From Myxococcales bacterium (GTDB taxonomy: Bacteria; Myxococcota_A; Bradymonadia; Bradymonadales; Bradymonadaceae): a DNA stretch of 64,000 nt. The stretch spans positions 1 through 64,000 of the forward strand of contig SKON01000036.1 in the NCBI GenBank assembly GCA_007120035.1, in the 5' to 3' direction. The number at the start of each line of letters is the position of its first letter. Within the stretch, counting starts at the first letter, position 1. The notes beneath the pieces are model-generated. The model saw nothing but the letters and a program-made list of their open reading frames with translations, made no database searches and was not told where the DNA came from. This document shows, one piece after another, positions 9,780 through 17,457 of this stretch. Position numbers and translations under genes: made by a program.

Positions 9780-10652
9780 ATGCGGAATCTGATCAAATCA
9801 CGGCTGAAGAAGCTGGTGAAGACGGAGTCGAGGTACACCCCGGGAGGTCGGCAGGGAGTGGTGGTGGCCGTGGCGACCGTGAAAGGCGGGGTGGGGAAGA
9901 CGACGACGGCGGTGAACCTGGCGGCGGGGTTGGCGGAGGAGCACGGCCTGAAGGTGTTGCTCGTGGATTTAGACGCCCAGGGGCATTGCACGACGAGCCT
10001 GGCCGGGGTGGTCAGTCCGTCGGCGAGGGCGGAGCTGCCGATCAGCGAGATCTTGTTGTCCGAGGAGGAGCGAGAGCTCTTGGATGCGTGTGTGGAGACC
10101 GAGATCGGGGGGTTGTGGATCACGCCGGCCGACCCCGGGTTGGCCGACGCCGAAGGGCGGATCAGTCAGAAGATCGGAAAGGAGCTCCTGTTGCGGGACG
10201 CGCTGGAGATGACCCGGACCCACTTCGACGTGATCCTGGTGGATTGTCCGCCGAACAAAGGGAACCTGACGTTGAACGCGCTCCTGGCCGCCGATCAGGT
10301 GCTGATCCCCACGGACCTGTCACCCCTGTCGGTGCAGGGAGCGGATCAGCTGGTGGACACGGTACTCACGGTCCGGCAGCGGCTGAACCACCAACTGGAG
10401 GTGCTGGGGGTGGTGCTTACACGTGTAGACGGTCGGACGGTGACGATCAACGAGGAGATGCGGCAGACCATTGAGGAGGCCTGGGGCGGGTTGGTGCTGG
10501 ACCAACAGATCGGGATCAACACGGCGTTGTCTCAGGCCCAGATGAAGGGAGAGCCGATCTTTGTGCACGCCCCGCAGAGTCGCGGCGCCGAGCACTACAA
10601 GGCGTTGGCCGAAGAGGTGCTGCAGCGTCTGGAGATCCCGTCGCGGCGATGA
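9780..10652 (+). CDS. Orphan ParA-family ATPase
   Basis: A 290-aa ParA/MinD-type P-loop ATPase. A basic N-terminal extension (~24 aa) precedes the deviant Walker A KGGVGKTT (Lys35 signature lysine, Lys40 P-loop lysine). The switch region VDLDAQGHCTTSLAG and the Walker B strand VILVDCPPNKGN follow, so all nucleotide-binding motifs are intact. The start is ATG 9780, with Shine-Dalgarno aaggga; the open frame extends upstream to 9633 without ribosome-binding support. No parB, parS-like repeat or replication gene is adjacent, so this is an orphan. Such proteins position chromosomes, chemoreceptor arrays or other cargo on the nucleoid. gcvPB follows 43 bp downstream. Confidence 0.9.
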   Translation: MRNLIKSRLKKLVKTESRYTPGGRQGVVVAVATVKGGVGKTTTAVNLAAGLAEEHGLKVLLVDLDAQGHCTTSLAGVVSPSARAELPISEILLSEEERELLDACVETEIGGLWITPADPGLADAEGRISQKIGKELLLRDALEMTRTHFDVILVDCPPNKGNLTLNALLAADQVLIPTDLSPLSVQGADQLVDTVLTVRQRLNHQLEVLGVVLTRVDGRTVTINEEMRQTIEEAWGGLVLDQQIGINTALSQAQMKGEPIFVHAPQSRGAEHYKALAEEVLQRLEIPSRR

Positions 10653-10695
10653 GCGGTGAGATGGATGAACGAAAGAACGACAGAAGGAGTGGCCG

Positions 10696-12225
10696 GTGAG
10701 TGATCAGAAGAGATTTCGTCCCGAAGAGCGAGTGTCCCAGGGGTTGAAGTTCGAGGAGCCCCTGATCTTTGAGCGGAGCCGTCCGGGCAAGTGTGGGTTC
10801 GTGCTGGGCAAGGCCGACTGGGACGTGGAGCCCGTCGATGAGGTCGCGGCGCTGGGAGATCTCTATCGGGAGGAGGCGGCGGAACTCCCGGAGGTGACCG
10901 AGCCCGAGGTGGTGCGGCACTTCACCCGACTGAGCCAGTGGAACTACTCCATCGACACCGGTTTGTACCCTCTGGGGTCGTGCACGATGAAGTACAACCC
11001 GAAGGTGAATGAGGCGATGGCCCGGCTGCCGGGGTTCGCCAGGCTACACCCCTACGCTCCCGACGAGTGGTGCCAGGGGGCGTTGGAGCTTCTCTATGAG
11101 CTGGAGCGGCTGCTCTGCGCCGTGTCGGGGTTGCCGGCCTGCTCCCTGCAGCCGGCGGCGGGTGCTCAGGGGGAGCTGACGGGGTTGATGTGCATTCGGG
11201 CCTATCACGAAGCCCGGGGGGATTCGGAGCGGACCAAAATTATCGTGCCCGACTCGGCCCACGGGACGAACCCGGCGTCGGCGGCGTTCAACGGGTTCAG
11301 CGTGGTGGAGCTTCCGTCGGGGCCCGACGGGACGGTGAGCCCCGAGGCCGTGGCCGCGGCGATGGATGAGACCGTGGCGGGGTTGATGATCACTAACCCC
11401 AATACCATGGGGATCTTCGAGAAGGAGATTCAGGAGATCTGCCAGATCGTCCACGACGGGGGCGGGAAGGTCTACATGGACGGGGCGAATATGAACGCCA
11501 TCCTGGGCAAAGCGCGGCCCGGGGACTTCGGGATCGACGTGATGCACTTCAACGTGCATAAGACCTTCTCGACGCCCCACGGCGGCGGCGGGCCTGGCGG
11601 CGGGCCGATCTGCGTGGGCGCTGACCTGGAGCCCTTTCTGCCGGTGCCTCGGATCGAAAAGGTGGAGGGAAAAGAGAGCCCTCGATATTCGCGGGTCTAC
11701 GACCAGCACCCCCAGACCCTGGGGAAGGTGAAAGCCTTCTTCGGGAACTTCCTGGTGTACGTGAGGGCCTACACCTACCTGCGGGAGTACGGCAGCGATC
11801 TGCCGAAGGTGAGCGAGCGGGCCGTGTTGAACGCCAACTATGTGCGGGCTCGGCTGGGGGAGACCTATCATGTGGCCTATCCCGGCCGGTGTATGCACGA
11901 GGTGGTCTTCGATGACTCCTCGTACAAAGGACTGGGAGTGAGCACCCTGGACGTGGCCAAGCGGTTGATCGACTACGGGTTTCATCCGCCGACGACCTAC
12001 TTTCCGCTGAACGTGGAGGGGGCGCTGATGGTGGAGCCCACGGAGACGGAGTCCTTGCAAGAGGTGAAGGACTTCATCGCCGCCATGGAGGCCATCCACG
12101 AGGAGGCCGAGGCCAACCCGGAGTTCTTGCACGAGGCGCCGAAGAGCGCGTTCCGCGTGCGGCTGGATGAGACCCGGGCGGCCCGAAAGCCCGTGCTGAC
12201 CTACCGACAGTTCAGAGATTCATGA
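10696..12225 (+). CDS. gcvPB: Glycine dehydrogenase (decarboxylating) subunit 2
   Basis: The PLP-dependent P-protein beta subunit of the glycine cleavage system. It decarboxylates glycine and passes the aminomethyl group to lipoyl-GcvH. The 509-aa length and the motifs LGSCTMKYNPK, QPAAGAQGELTG, DSAHGTNPASA, NPNTMGIFE and HFNVHKTFSTPHGGGGPG are diagnostic; Lys289 in VHKTFS is the PLP lysine. The start is GTG 10696, behind agaaggag. The partner genes gcvPA, gcvT and gcvH are not in this window, although two-subunit P-protein genes normally lie side by side. It overlaps the convergent acyl-CoA dehydrogenase gene by 14 bp. Confidence 0.95.
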   Translation: MSDQKRFRPEERVSQGLKFEEPLIFERSRPGKCGFVLGKADWDVEPVDEVAALGDLYREEAAELPEVTEPEVVRHFTRLSQWNYSIDTGLYPLGSCTMKYNPKVNEAMARLPGFARLHPYAPDEWCQGALELLYELERLLCAVSGLPACSLQPAAGAQGELTGLMCIRAYHEARGDSERTKIIVPDSAHGTNPASAAFNGFSVVELPSGPDGTVSPEAVAAAMDETVAGLMITNPNTMGIFEKEIQEICQIVHDGGGKVYMDGANMNAILGKARPGDFGIDVMHFNVHKTFSTPHGGGGPGGGPICVGADLEPFLPVPRIEKVEGKESPRYSRVYDQHPQTLGKVKAFFGNFLVYVRAYTYLREYGSDLPKVSERAVLNANYVRARLGETYHVAYPGRCMHEVVFDDSSYKGLGVSTLDVAKRLIDYGFHPPTTYFPLNVEGALMVEPTETESLQEVKDFIAAMEAIHEEAEANPEFLHEAPKSAFRVRLDETRAARKPVLTYRQFRDS

Positions 12226-13360
12226 CCTTGGAGAGGATCTCCTTCATGATCTCCGTGGTGCCGCCGCCGATGGAGAGGAGCCGGGTGTCGCGCCAGGCTC
12301 GAGCCACGGGGCCTTCTTCGACATAGCCCATGCCGCCGTGGAGCTGCAGGCAGCCGTCGATGACGGACATGGCTGTCTCGCCAACCATCAGCTTGGCCAT
12401 GGAGATCTCCCGCTGGGCGGGGATGCCTCGACCGAAGAGGTCGGCGGCGTGGTAGGAGAGGGTCCGGCAGGCCTCGAGCTGGGTCTCCATGTCCACGAGC
12501 TTGTGGCGAGTGACCTGGAAGCCCGTCAGCGGGCGGCCGAAGGCGTTGCGCTCCTGGCAGTACTCGATGGTCTTGTTGAGGATGATCTGGGCGCCGGCGG
12601 TGCCCGTCAGGGCGCCGACGAGGCGCTCGCCCTGGAAGTTCTGCATGATGTAGTAGAAGCCGGCTCCTTCCTGTCCCAGGAGGTAGCGGCTGGGGATGCG
12701 GCACTCGTCGAAGAAGAGTTCGGCCGTGTCGGAGCAGTGGTTGCCGATCTTCTCGAGCTTCTGGCCGACGGAGAACCCGGGGGTGTCCGTGGGGAAGAGG
12801 AAGAGGCTGATGCCGCCGTATCGGTCGTCGGGGTTGGTGCGGGCCGCGAGGGTAATGAAGTCTGCGCGGGTGCCGTTGGTGATCCAGGTCTTCTGGCCGC
12901 TGATCACGTAGTCGTCGCCGTCTTTCTTGGCCACCGTGCGGATGCCGGCGACGTCGCTGCCGGCGCCGGGCTCGGAGACGCCGAGGGCGGCGATCTTTTC
13001 GCCCTGGATGGCGGGGACGAGGAACTCCTCTTTCTGCTCCTGGGTGCCGATCTCGTTGATGATCGGCGTGGCCATGTCGCTCTGGACGAGGATCGCCATG
13101 GCGAGTCCGGCCATGGTGCATCGGGGGAGCTCTTCGGCGAGGACGACGGTGTACCAGATGTCGCCGCCGGAGCCGCCGACGTCTTCGGGGTATCGGCAGC
13201 CCAGAAAGCCCAGCTGGCCCATCTGCTGGAAGACCTCGCGGGGGAAGGACCGGGCGTCTTCCCACTCCTCGGCGTGGGGGGCGAGCTCGTTGGTGCAGTA
13301 GTCCCGCAGGGCCTTGCGGAACATGTCGTGTTCGTCGGTGAACTGGGGGTATTTGGACAT
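12212..13360 (-). CDS. Acyl-CoA dehydrogenase (long-chain/isovaleryl type)
   Basis: An FAD-dependent alpha,beta-dehydrogenation enzyme of fatty-acid or branched-chain acyl-CoA oxidation, 382 aa. FAD-binding motifs are visible: ALGVSEPGAGSD (residues ~125-135) and KTWITNGTRAD. The C-terminal LSIGGGTTEIMKE has Gly where medium-chain enzymes carry the catalytic Glu. Instead Glu245 in FQGERLVGA sits where long-chain and isovaleryl-CoA dehydrogenases keep theirs, so the enzyme should be active and of that subgroup. A 16-bp near-palindrome (13384-13399) lies just upstream of the ATG and is a likely TetR-type operator. No electron-transfer flavoprotein or other beta-oxidation gene is adjacent. Confidence 0.93.
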   Translation of the reverse strand: MSKYPQFTDEHDMFRKALRDYCTNELAPHAEEWEDARSFPREVFQQMGQLGFLGCRYPEDVGGSGGDIWYTVVLAEELPRCTMAGLAMAILVQSDMATPIINEIGTQEQKEEFLVPAIQGEKIAALGVSEPGAGSDVAGIRTVAKKDGDDYVISGQKTWITNGTRADFITLAARTNPDDRYGGISLFLFPTDTPGFSVGQKLEKIGNHCSDTAELFFDECRIPSRYLLGQEGAGFYYIMQNFQGERLVGALTGTAGAQIILNKTIEYCQERNAFGRPLTGFQVTRHKLVDMETQLEACRTLSYHAADLFGRGIPAQREISMAKLMVGETAMSVIDGCLQLHGGMGYVEEGPVARAWRDTRLLSIGGGTTEIMKEILSKVMNL

Positions 13361-13383
13361 CGTCGGTGTCTCCGCGGGTGTAG

Positions 13384-13399
13384 GTTAGTGAACGCTAAC
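13384..13399. promoter_or_regulatory. Near-palindromic operator candidate, TetR-like
   Basis: gttagtgaacgctaac forms two 7-bp arms with one mismatch around a 2-bp centre. It lies 24-39 bp upstream of the acyl-CoA dehydrogenase ATG, where it would overlap a promoter. Size and symmetry fit TetR/FadR-type repressors that control fatty-acid or branched-chain oxidation genes. The regulator itself is not in the window. Confidence 0.5.
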
Positions 13400-13429
13400 T
13401 TCCGTGGGGGAGAGTGTAGACGACGGGTG

Positions 13430-13730
13430 TGGTGAGGGCAAGGGGTGGTTTGTGAGGGAGCCCTGCCGCCTCCGGCGCAGGTGTTCGCCGAGTGTGCAAG
13501 TGAGCGGTGGAGGTGGAGCCGACCTCGAAGGTGGCGGCTCTCGGCGTAAGAAACGGCGGTGTGCGGTGTGGGGAGGCTGGCGCGGGGCTTGGGGAGTGGG
13601 GATGTCGTGGGGAGGACACCTGCGCCGGAGGCGGCAGGGCTCCGGAGGCAGGCTCGAGTCGGAGGTGGCAGCTCTCGGCGTGAGAAAGGGTGGTTTGCGA
13701 GGGAGCATCCGACACCGAGATCGCAACGCC
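13430..13730. repeat. Intergenic modular repeat with 26-bp inverted arms
   Basis: The ~400-bp gap between the acyl-CoA dehydrogenase and the first His-rich lipoprotein has no convincing gene. It holds a perfect 26-bp inverted repeat (13458-13483 and 13617-13642), a ~32-bp direct repeat with four mismatches (13529-13560 and 13663-13694), and an 18-bp direct repeat with one mismatch (13443-13460 and 13688-13705). The nested direct/inverted arrangement resembles a REP/MITE-like non-autonomous element. No terminal target duplication is obvious. Confidence 0.75.
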
Positions 13731-13758
13731 CAAACTCGACGCCATCACTGCGTAGGGG

Positions 13759-14604
13759 TCACTCGGCGACGAGGATCTCGATGTCGATGGGGGGGGACTC
13801 GAAGTGGGCGATGCCGTGGAACATGAGCTGGAAGACGAGGGTGGTGGTGCCCATGTCGGAGCCCGGGATGAGGTGGACGTGGTTGCCGTGGGAGTCGATG
13901 TCGAGGAGTTCGGGGGCGCCGTCGGCGAACCGGGCGTGGAAGACGAAGTGTCCGTAGTCGATGTCGAGCTCGTCGCCGTCGCCGTCGAGCCAGATGGCGC
14001 CGAAGGAGTGGTGGGGGCCGTCGGCCTCCAGGGGCATTAACTCGCCGTTCCAGGAGTCTCCGTCGGTGGAGGCGAAGGGGGTTTCGCCGTCGGCTCGGTC
14101 CAGAAGTGTGAGGTCGTGGACGTCGGGCATGTCCGGGGCCTGGTTGGCGTTGTCGGCGTCGTCGACGACGTTCACGGGGAGGCTGACGGTCTCGTAGATC
14201 AGGCCGTCGTTTCGGTAGAGTGCGACGAAGATGGCCGTGGTGCCCGGTTCATCGCCGGGAACCAGGTGGAAGTGATTGCCGTGGTTGTTGATCTCGATGT
14301 AGGTGTCACCTTCGACGGCGATGCGGGCCCTGAGTTCGTACACGTCGTAGTCGATGTCGATCTCGTCGCCGTTTGCGTCGTTGAACTGGGCGCCCAGGGA
14401 GAGGTGGTCGCCGTCGACCTCCAGGCTCGGCAGGGAGCCGTGCCAGTGGTCGTGGTGTGCGGCGGCGACGGCCTCGTTGTCAGGTCGGACCAGGAGGACG
14501 AGCTCGTCGATCTCGGGGTCGGGGCCGTTCTCGTCTTCGCCACAGGCGACGAGGGGGATGGTGAGGAGGGCGATGAGGGCGACGATGAGTAAGCGAAACG
14601 GCAT
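13759..14604 (-). CDS. His/Asp-rich lipoprotein, two-repeat (paralogue 1)
   Basis: A 281-aa lipoprotein. ATG 14604 has ggag nine bases upstream; the longer frame to 14673 lacks support. The signal is MPFRLLIVALIALLTIPLVAC with lipobox LVAC. The mature part contains two copies of a ~100-residue module. Each has a start like HDHWHGSLPSLEVDG, an acidic core (DANGDEIDIDYDVYEL) and an end like NHGNHFHLVPGDEPGTT. The His clusters and Asp-rich loops suggest metal binding, which is inference. The next gene upstream on the same strand encodes a clear paralogue, so the pair arose by duplication. I do not recognise a named family. Confidence 0.8.
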   Translation of the reverse strand: MPFRLLIVALIALLTIPLVACGEDENGPDPEIDELVLLVRPDNEAVAAAHHDHWHGSLPSLEVDGDHLSLGAQFNDANGDEIDIDYDVYELRARIAVEGDTYIEINNHGNHFHLVPGDEPGTTAIFVALYRNDGLIYETVSLPVNVVDDADNANQAPDMPDVHDLTLLDRADGETPFASTDGDSWNGELMPLEADGPHHSFGAIWLDGDGDELDIDYGHFVFHARFADGAPELLDIDSHGNHVHLIPGSDMGTTTLVFQLMFHGIAHFESPPIDIEILVAE

Positions 14605-14700
14605 GGAACAGACTCCGAGAGGACAAGGTAGACCAGCGGATGGTTGGGTATCTGAATTCTGGCGGGGTTTCAAGAAGTACGGTCAGAACCAGAACCGCGA

Positions 14701-14732
14701 CCGCCCCCGCCAGACGAATCCGGCGAGGGCGG
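14701..14732 (-). terminator. Hairpin between the two His-rich lipoprotein genes
   Basis: An 11-bp stem with one mismatch (14701-14711 with 14722-14732) lies between the paralogues. No proper T-tract follows on the minus strand (tcgcggttctgg), so it could be an attenuating hairpin or an mRNA stabiliser rather than a terminator. Confidence 0.35.
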
Positions 14733-14783
14733 CGGTTTCCCCTCTGGAGGGAAAATGTCGGTGCCGAGGCACCAGGTGTGAAC

Positions 14784-15656
14784 TCAGTCGACGACTTCGA
14801 GGCCCAAGGCCGGGGCTTCCCACTCGACGTCGCCGTCGTGGAGGAACTGAATGATGATCGAGGTGGTGCCGACGGCTTCGCCGTCGATGTCGAGGTGGTC
14901 GCTGTGGGCGTGGACGTCGACGATGGTCTCGTCGGCGCCGTCGGCGTACCGATAGCCCACGGAGTAGTGGTGTCCGTCGAGGGCGATGAGCTGGCCGTCT
15001 TCGTCATAGAAGTTGGTGTCTACTTCGAGCTCGCCGCCGAGGGAGATGGTGAGCGGTGAGCCGTGCCAGTGGTTGCCATGGACGTCGGCGAGCTCGTTGG
15101 TGGTGCCCCGCTCCACGAGGACGAGTTCCGAGATGTGGATGTGGTCGTGGCCGTGATTGTTGTTGTTGGTGTTGTGGTGGTCATCGCCGGCGACGGTGAC
15201 GGCCAGCGGGGGCGTCTCGTAGACGGGATCGTCGTGGTGGAGGAGCTGGAAGACCACGGCGGTGGTGCCGGCGGTGTCGCCCGGTCGAAGGTGGAGGTGG
15301 TCGCCGTGGGAGACGAGCTCGATGAGCTCGTCGGCGCCGGACTCAAAGCGAGCGGAGAAGCTGTAGTGGGAGTAGTCGATCTCGACTTCGTCGTCGTTCT
15401 CGTCGAGCCAGCGAGCGCCGAGGGAGAGGCGGTTTCCGTCGACCTCGAGGGCCGGGAGGCTCCCGTGCCAGTGGTCGCCGTGGGTGTCGGCTGCGACTGC
15501 ACCATCGTCGTCTCGGTTGAGGAGCTCGACGTTGACGACGGTCGGGTCGTCGCCGTGGTTGTCGTGGTTGTCGCCCTCTTCTTCGCCGCAAGCCGTGAGG
15601 CCGGCGGAGAGGAGGAGGGCCATGGCGAGGAGTAGCGGTTTGGAGTGGGTGAGCAT
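14784..15656 (-). CDS. His/Asp-rich lipoprotein, two-repeat (paralogue 2)
   Basis: A 290-aa lipoprotein. ATG 15656 is preferred because ggagaag lies eight bases upstream; a TTG precedes it directly. The signal ends in the lipobox LTAC (Cys at about residue 23). Two modules like those of the downstream neighbour are visible (GDHWHGSLPALEVDG ... SHGDHLHLRPGDTAGTT, and GNHWHGSPLTISLGG ... HAHSDHLDIDG). They are joined by a very His/Asn-rich linker (DDHHNTNNNNHGHDHIH). High His content in linker and loops is typical of periplasmic or surface Zn/Cu/Ni chaperones, but no defined site can be assigned. A strong sigma70 promoter with an overlapping palindrome lies upstream. Confidence 0.8.
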   Translation of the reverse strand: MLTHSKPLLLAMALLLSAGLTACGEEEGDNHDNHGDDPTVVNVELLNRDDDGAVAADTHGDHWHGSLPALEVDGNRLSLGARWLDENDDEVEIDYSHYSFSARFESGADELIELVSHGDHLHLRPGDTAGTTAVVFQLLHHDDPVYETPPLAVTVAGDDHHNTNNNNHGHDHIHISELVLVERGTTNELADVHGNHWHGSPLTISLGGELEVDTNFYDEDGQLIALDGHHYSVGYRYADGADETIVDVHAHSDHLDIDGEAVGTTSIIIQFLHDGDVEWEAPALGLEVVD

Positions 15657-15713
15657 CAATACTTCTCCATGTGAATGACTCAGGAACAGGGCTACGTGAG
15701 CCGAGTGGGGGTG

Positions 15714-15742
15714 GTTATAGAGGAGGCATGATTTAAATGCAA
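15714..15742 (-). promoter_or_regulatory. Sigma70 promoter with overlapping palindrome
   Basis: On the minus strand, TTGCAT (15737-15742) and TATAAC (15714-15719) are separated by exactly 17 bp, 58 bp upstream of the ATG at 15656. The AT-rich imperfect palindrome gcatgatttaaatgc (15726-15740) lies in the spacer and -35. That is where a repressor such as a metal sensor would sit. Confidence 0.6.
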
Positions 15743-15749
15743 GTTGTTT

Positions 15750-15954
15750 GCGTTTTTATCGTGGGGCCGGAGCCCTGCGGCCTCTGGCCCGGGTTCGCGG
15801 TGGCGACGGTCCGGGCGGCGCGGGACGACCCCTCCGCCCTTCGGGCACCTCCCCACAAGTGGGGAGAAGGCTCGGGGCTTCGCTGTTTCTCATTGGGTTC
15901 GCGGTCCGCTCTCACTATTCAAAGAGCAGAGAGGATCCGGATCGGCCGCAATGG
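15750..15954. repeat. Intergenic repeat-like stretch with hairpin
   Basis: This gap between the His-rich lipoprotein gene and the motor-operon end has no convincing gene. It holds a perfect 8-bp stem with a 2-nt loop (ctccccac-aa-gtggggag, 15849-15866) and two copies of gggttcgcgg (15789 and 15896). It also carries a gccctgcggcc block that resembles part of the inverted arms of the element at 13430-13730. The hairpin core resembles short palindromic intergenic repeats known from other Proteobacteria. It could also serve as the 3' end of the minus-strand operon. Confidence 0.45.
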
Positions 15955-16503
15955 TCAGAGGGTGAGGCGGAAGACCACGCGATCTTGTTCGGGGACAAGG
16001 GAGTCGGGGATGTTCCAGTCGGCGATGCGGGTCCGGATGCAGCGGTGGAGATCGGGGGGGAGTTCGCTGTCGTCGGCGTTGATGGAGACGTCGTCGATGA
16101 GGCCGTCGCGGACGTGGAGGGTGACGGCGATGCGGTAGGTTGTGCCAGGGTCCCGAGGGCAGGCTTGCAGGGAGGTGGCTTCGCCGCGGGCCCAGCCGAG
16201 GAGGCGGCTTCGCTGTCGAGGGTCCGGGGGAGGAGGACTGTCGGGGAGGGCACGGCCTGAGGGGCCGGGGTCTCGTTGGGCCGGTTGGGACCGGGGGGGT
16301 GGGGCTTCGGCGAGCTCTTCCGGTTCGGGTTCGGTGGGGCAGTCGAGGACGATCTGGGGAGAGGGATCGGGGCATTCGACCTCGGCCACCGGAGGGGGCT
16401 CGTCGGGCTCATGGCAGAACTCGCCGCCGAGGAGCATGCCGACCAGGAAGGCCATGACGACGGCGGCGGCGGTGCCCGCTCTCTGTGCCCAGGGGTTCTC
16501 CAT
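15955..16503 (-). CDS. Membrane-anchored TonB/AgmX-like C-terminal domain protein
   Basis: A 182-aa protein with one N-terminal TM helix (about residues 10-27), a Pro/Glu-rich periplasmic linker (~35-100) and a C-terminal ~70-residue domain. That domain has the pattern of the TonB/AgmX C-terminal family: YRIAVTLHVRDGLIDDVSI, then LPPDLHRCIRTRIADW and IPDS. Two Cys (~119 and ~157) may pair. The family links inner-membrane energy to the outer envelope; AgmX is known from myxobacterial gliding. It is the last gene of the minus-strand motor operon, three bases after the preceding stop, so a coupling role in that machine is a reasonable inference. Confidence 0.75.
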   Translation of the reverse strand: MENPWAQRAGTAAAVVMAFLVGMLLGGEFCHEPDEPPPVAEVECPDPSPQIVLDCPTEPEPEELAEAPPPRSQPAQRDPGPSGRALPDSPPPPDPRQRSRLLGWARGEATSLQACPRDPGTTYRIAVTLHVRDGLIDDVSINADDSELPPDLHRCIRTRIADWNIPDSLVPEQDRVVFRLTL

Positions 16504-16506
16504 GGG

Positions 16507-17457
16507 TCAGCGGAGCATCCGGCCGATCTCGGCGGCCACGGAGATCGCGGCGTTCTCGCGGCGGTTGGAGAAGGCCGTGCAGAGGTCCACGAGCTGACCG
16601 TGGCCGCCGTTCTGGCGAAGCTGGCTCATCATGGGGCCGAAGAAGGCGTGCTCCGAGGGTTCGAGGAGGTCCAGGTGATTGGCGGGGAAGTTGGGCTCTC
16701 GCATGCAGCGGTCGACGAAGGCGTCGTAGCTCGCGCCTTCCTCGGTGGCGACGGCGACGTGCATGATCTGGGAGGGGGCGACGCCGGAGGGACCGGGCAA
16801 GGAGAGCCAGGAGGCGAAGCCCGTGTCGTCGTCGACGTCGGTGAGGTAGTGAGCCGGTCGCTGGCCGTCGACGGCGCAGCTGGAGCTGTCGTGGGCGCAG
16901 TGTCGGGAGCTGCCGGTGAGGTAGAAGACCACGAAGCCGTCGGCGGCGTCGCGGTAGTAGGGGATGGCCTCGGGAGGGGACTGGAAGGGCTGGAAGATGG
17001 TCTCTCGGTCGAGACGAGCGCCGAGAGTGGCGAGGTTCTCGGTGTCGTTTGATGCCTGGCCGTCGAGGTGGGCGAGGCCGTCGTCGGAGACGTAGTAAAC
17101 CAGGGCTTCTTCCAGAGAGTGGAAGGGCGCGTGGGGGTCGTCGTAGCCGTAGATCAGGGGGGGGCGATCGGACTGCTGGCGGTACATGGGGGCTACTGCG
17201 ACTCTGTTGATGGTGATGAGCTGAGCCGCCAGGCCGGCCTCGACGTAGGCCATGAAGGCGGCGTAGCCGGGCATGATGTTGACGGCGCCCCGAGGGAGAT
17301 CGACGAGGATCAGGGCGTCGACGACCCGGGGGATGGGGTCGCCGTTGCCGCCGTTGGAGCTGTTGGCGGGGTCTCGATCCCGGATCAGGGTGCAGGCCGT
17401 CAGGGAGGAGGCCAGGAGCAACATGGCCAGGGAGAGTGCGATTCGTCGAGCGTTCAT
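16507..17457 (-). CDS. Lipoprotein of the motor operon, unknown family
   Basis: A 316-aa lipoprotein with lipobox LTAC (Cys at about residue 22). After a short Ser/Asn/Gly linker, the core begins VVDALILVDLPRG, followed by alternating strands and helices that look like a von Willebrand A-type alpha/beta fold but lack a clear DxSxS metal site. Four or so Cys (around HCAHDSSSCAVDG and RCMREP) suggest disulfides. The start overlaps the preceding FliF-FliG-like gene by four bases (ATGA), which argues for tightly coupled expression with the motor. I cannot assign a function. Confidence 0.75.
   Translation of the reverse strand: MNARRIALSLAMLLLASSLTACTLIRDRDPANSSNGGNGDPIPRVVDALILVDLPRGAVNIMPGYAAFMAYVEAGLAAQLITINRVAVAPMYRQQSDRPPLIYGYDDPHAPFHSLEEALVYYVSDDGLAHLDGQASNDTENLATLGARLDRETIFQPFQSPPEAIPYYRDAADGFVVFYLTGSSRHCAHDSSSCAVDGQRPAHYLTDVDDDTGFASWLSLPGPSGVAPSQIMHVAVATEEGASYDAFVDRCMREPNFPANHLDLLEPSEHAFFGPMMSQLRQNGGHGQLVDLCTAFSNRRENAAISVAAEIGRMLR

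Noticed and set aside
11044-12132. Long minus-strand open frame inside gcvPB
   Set aside because: GC-rich shadow frame; low-complexity composition and no family motif, while the plus-strand frame is a clear GcvPB.
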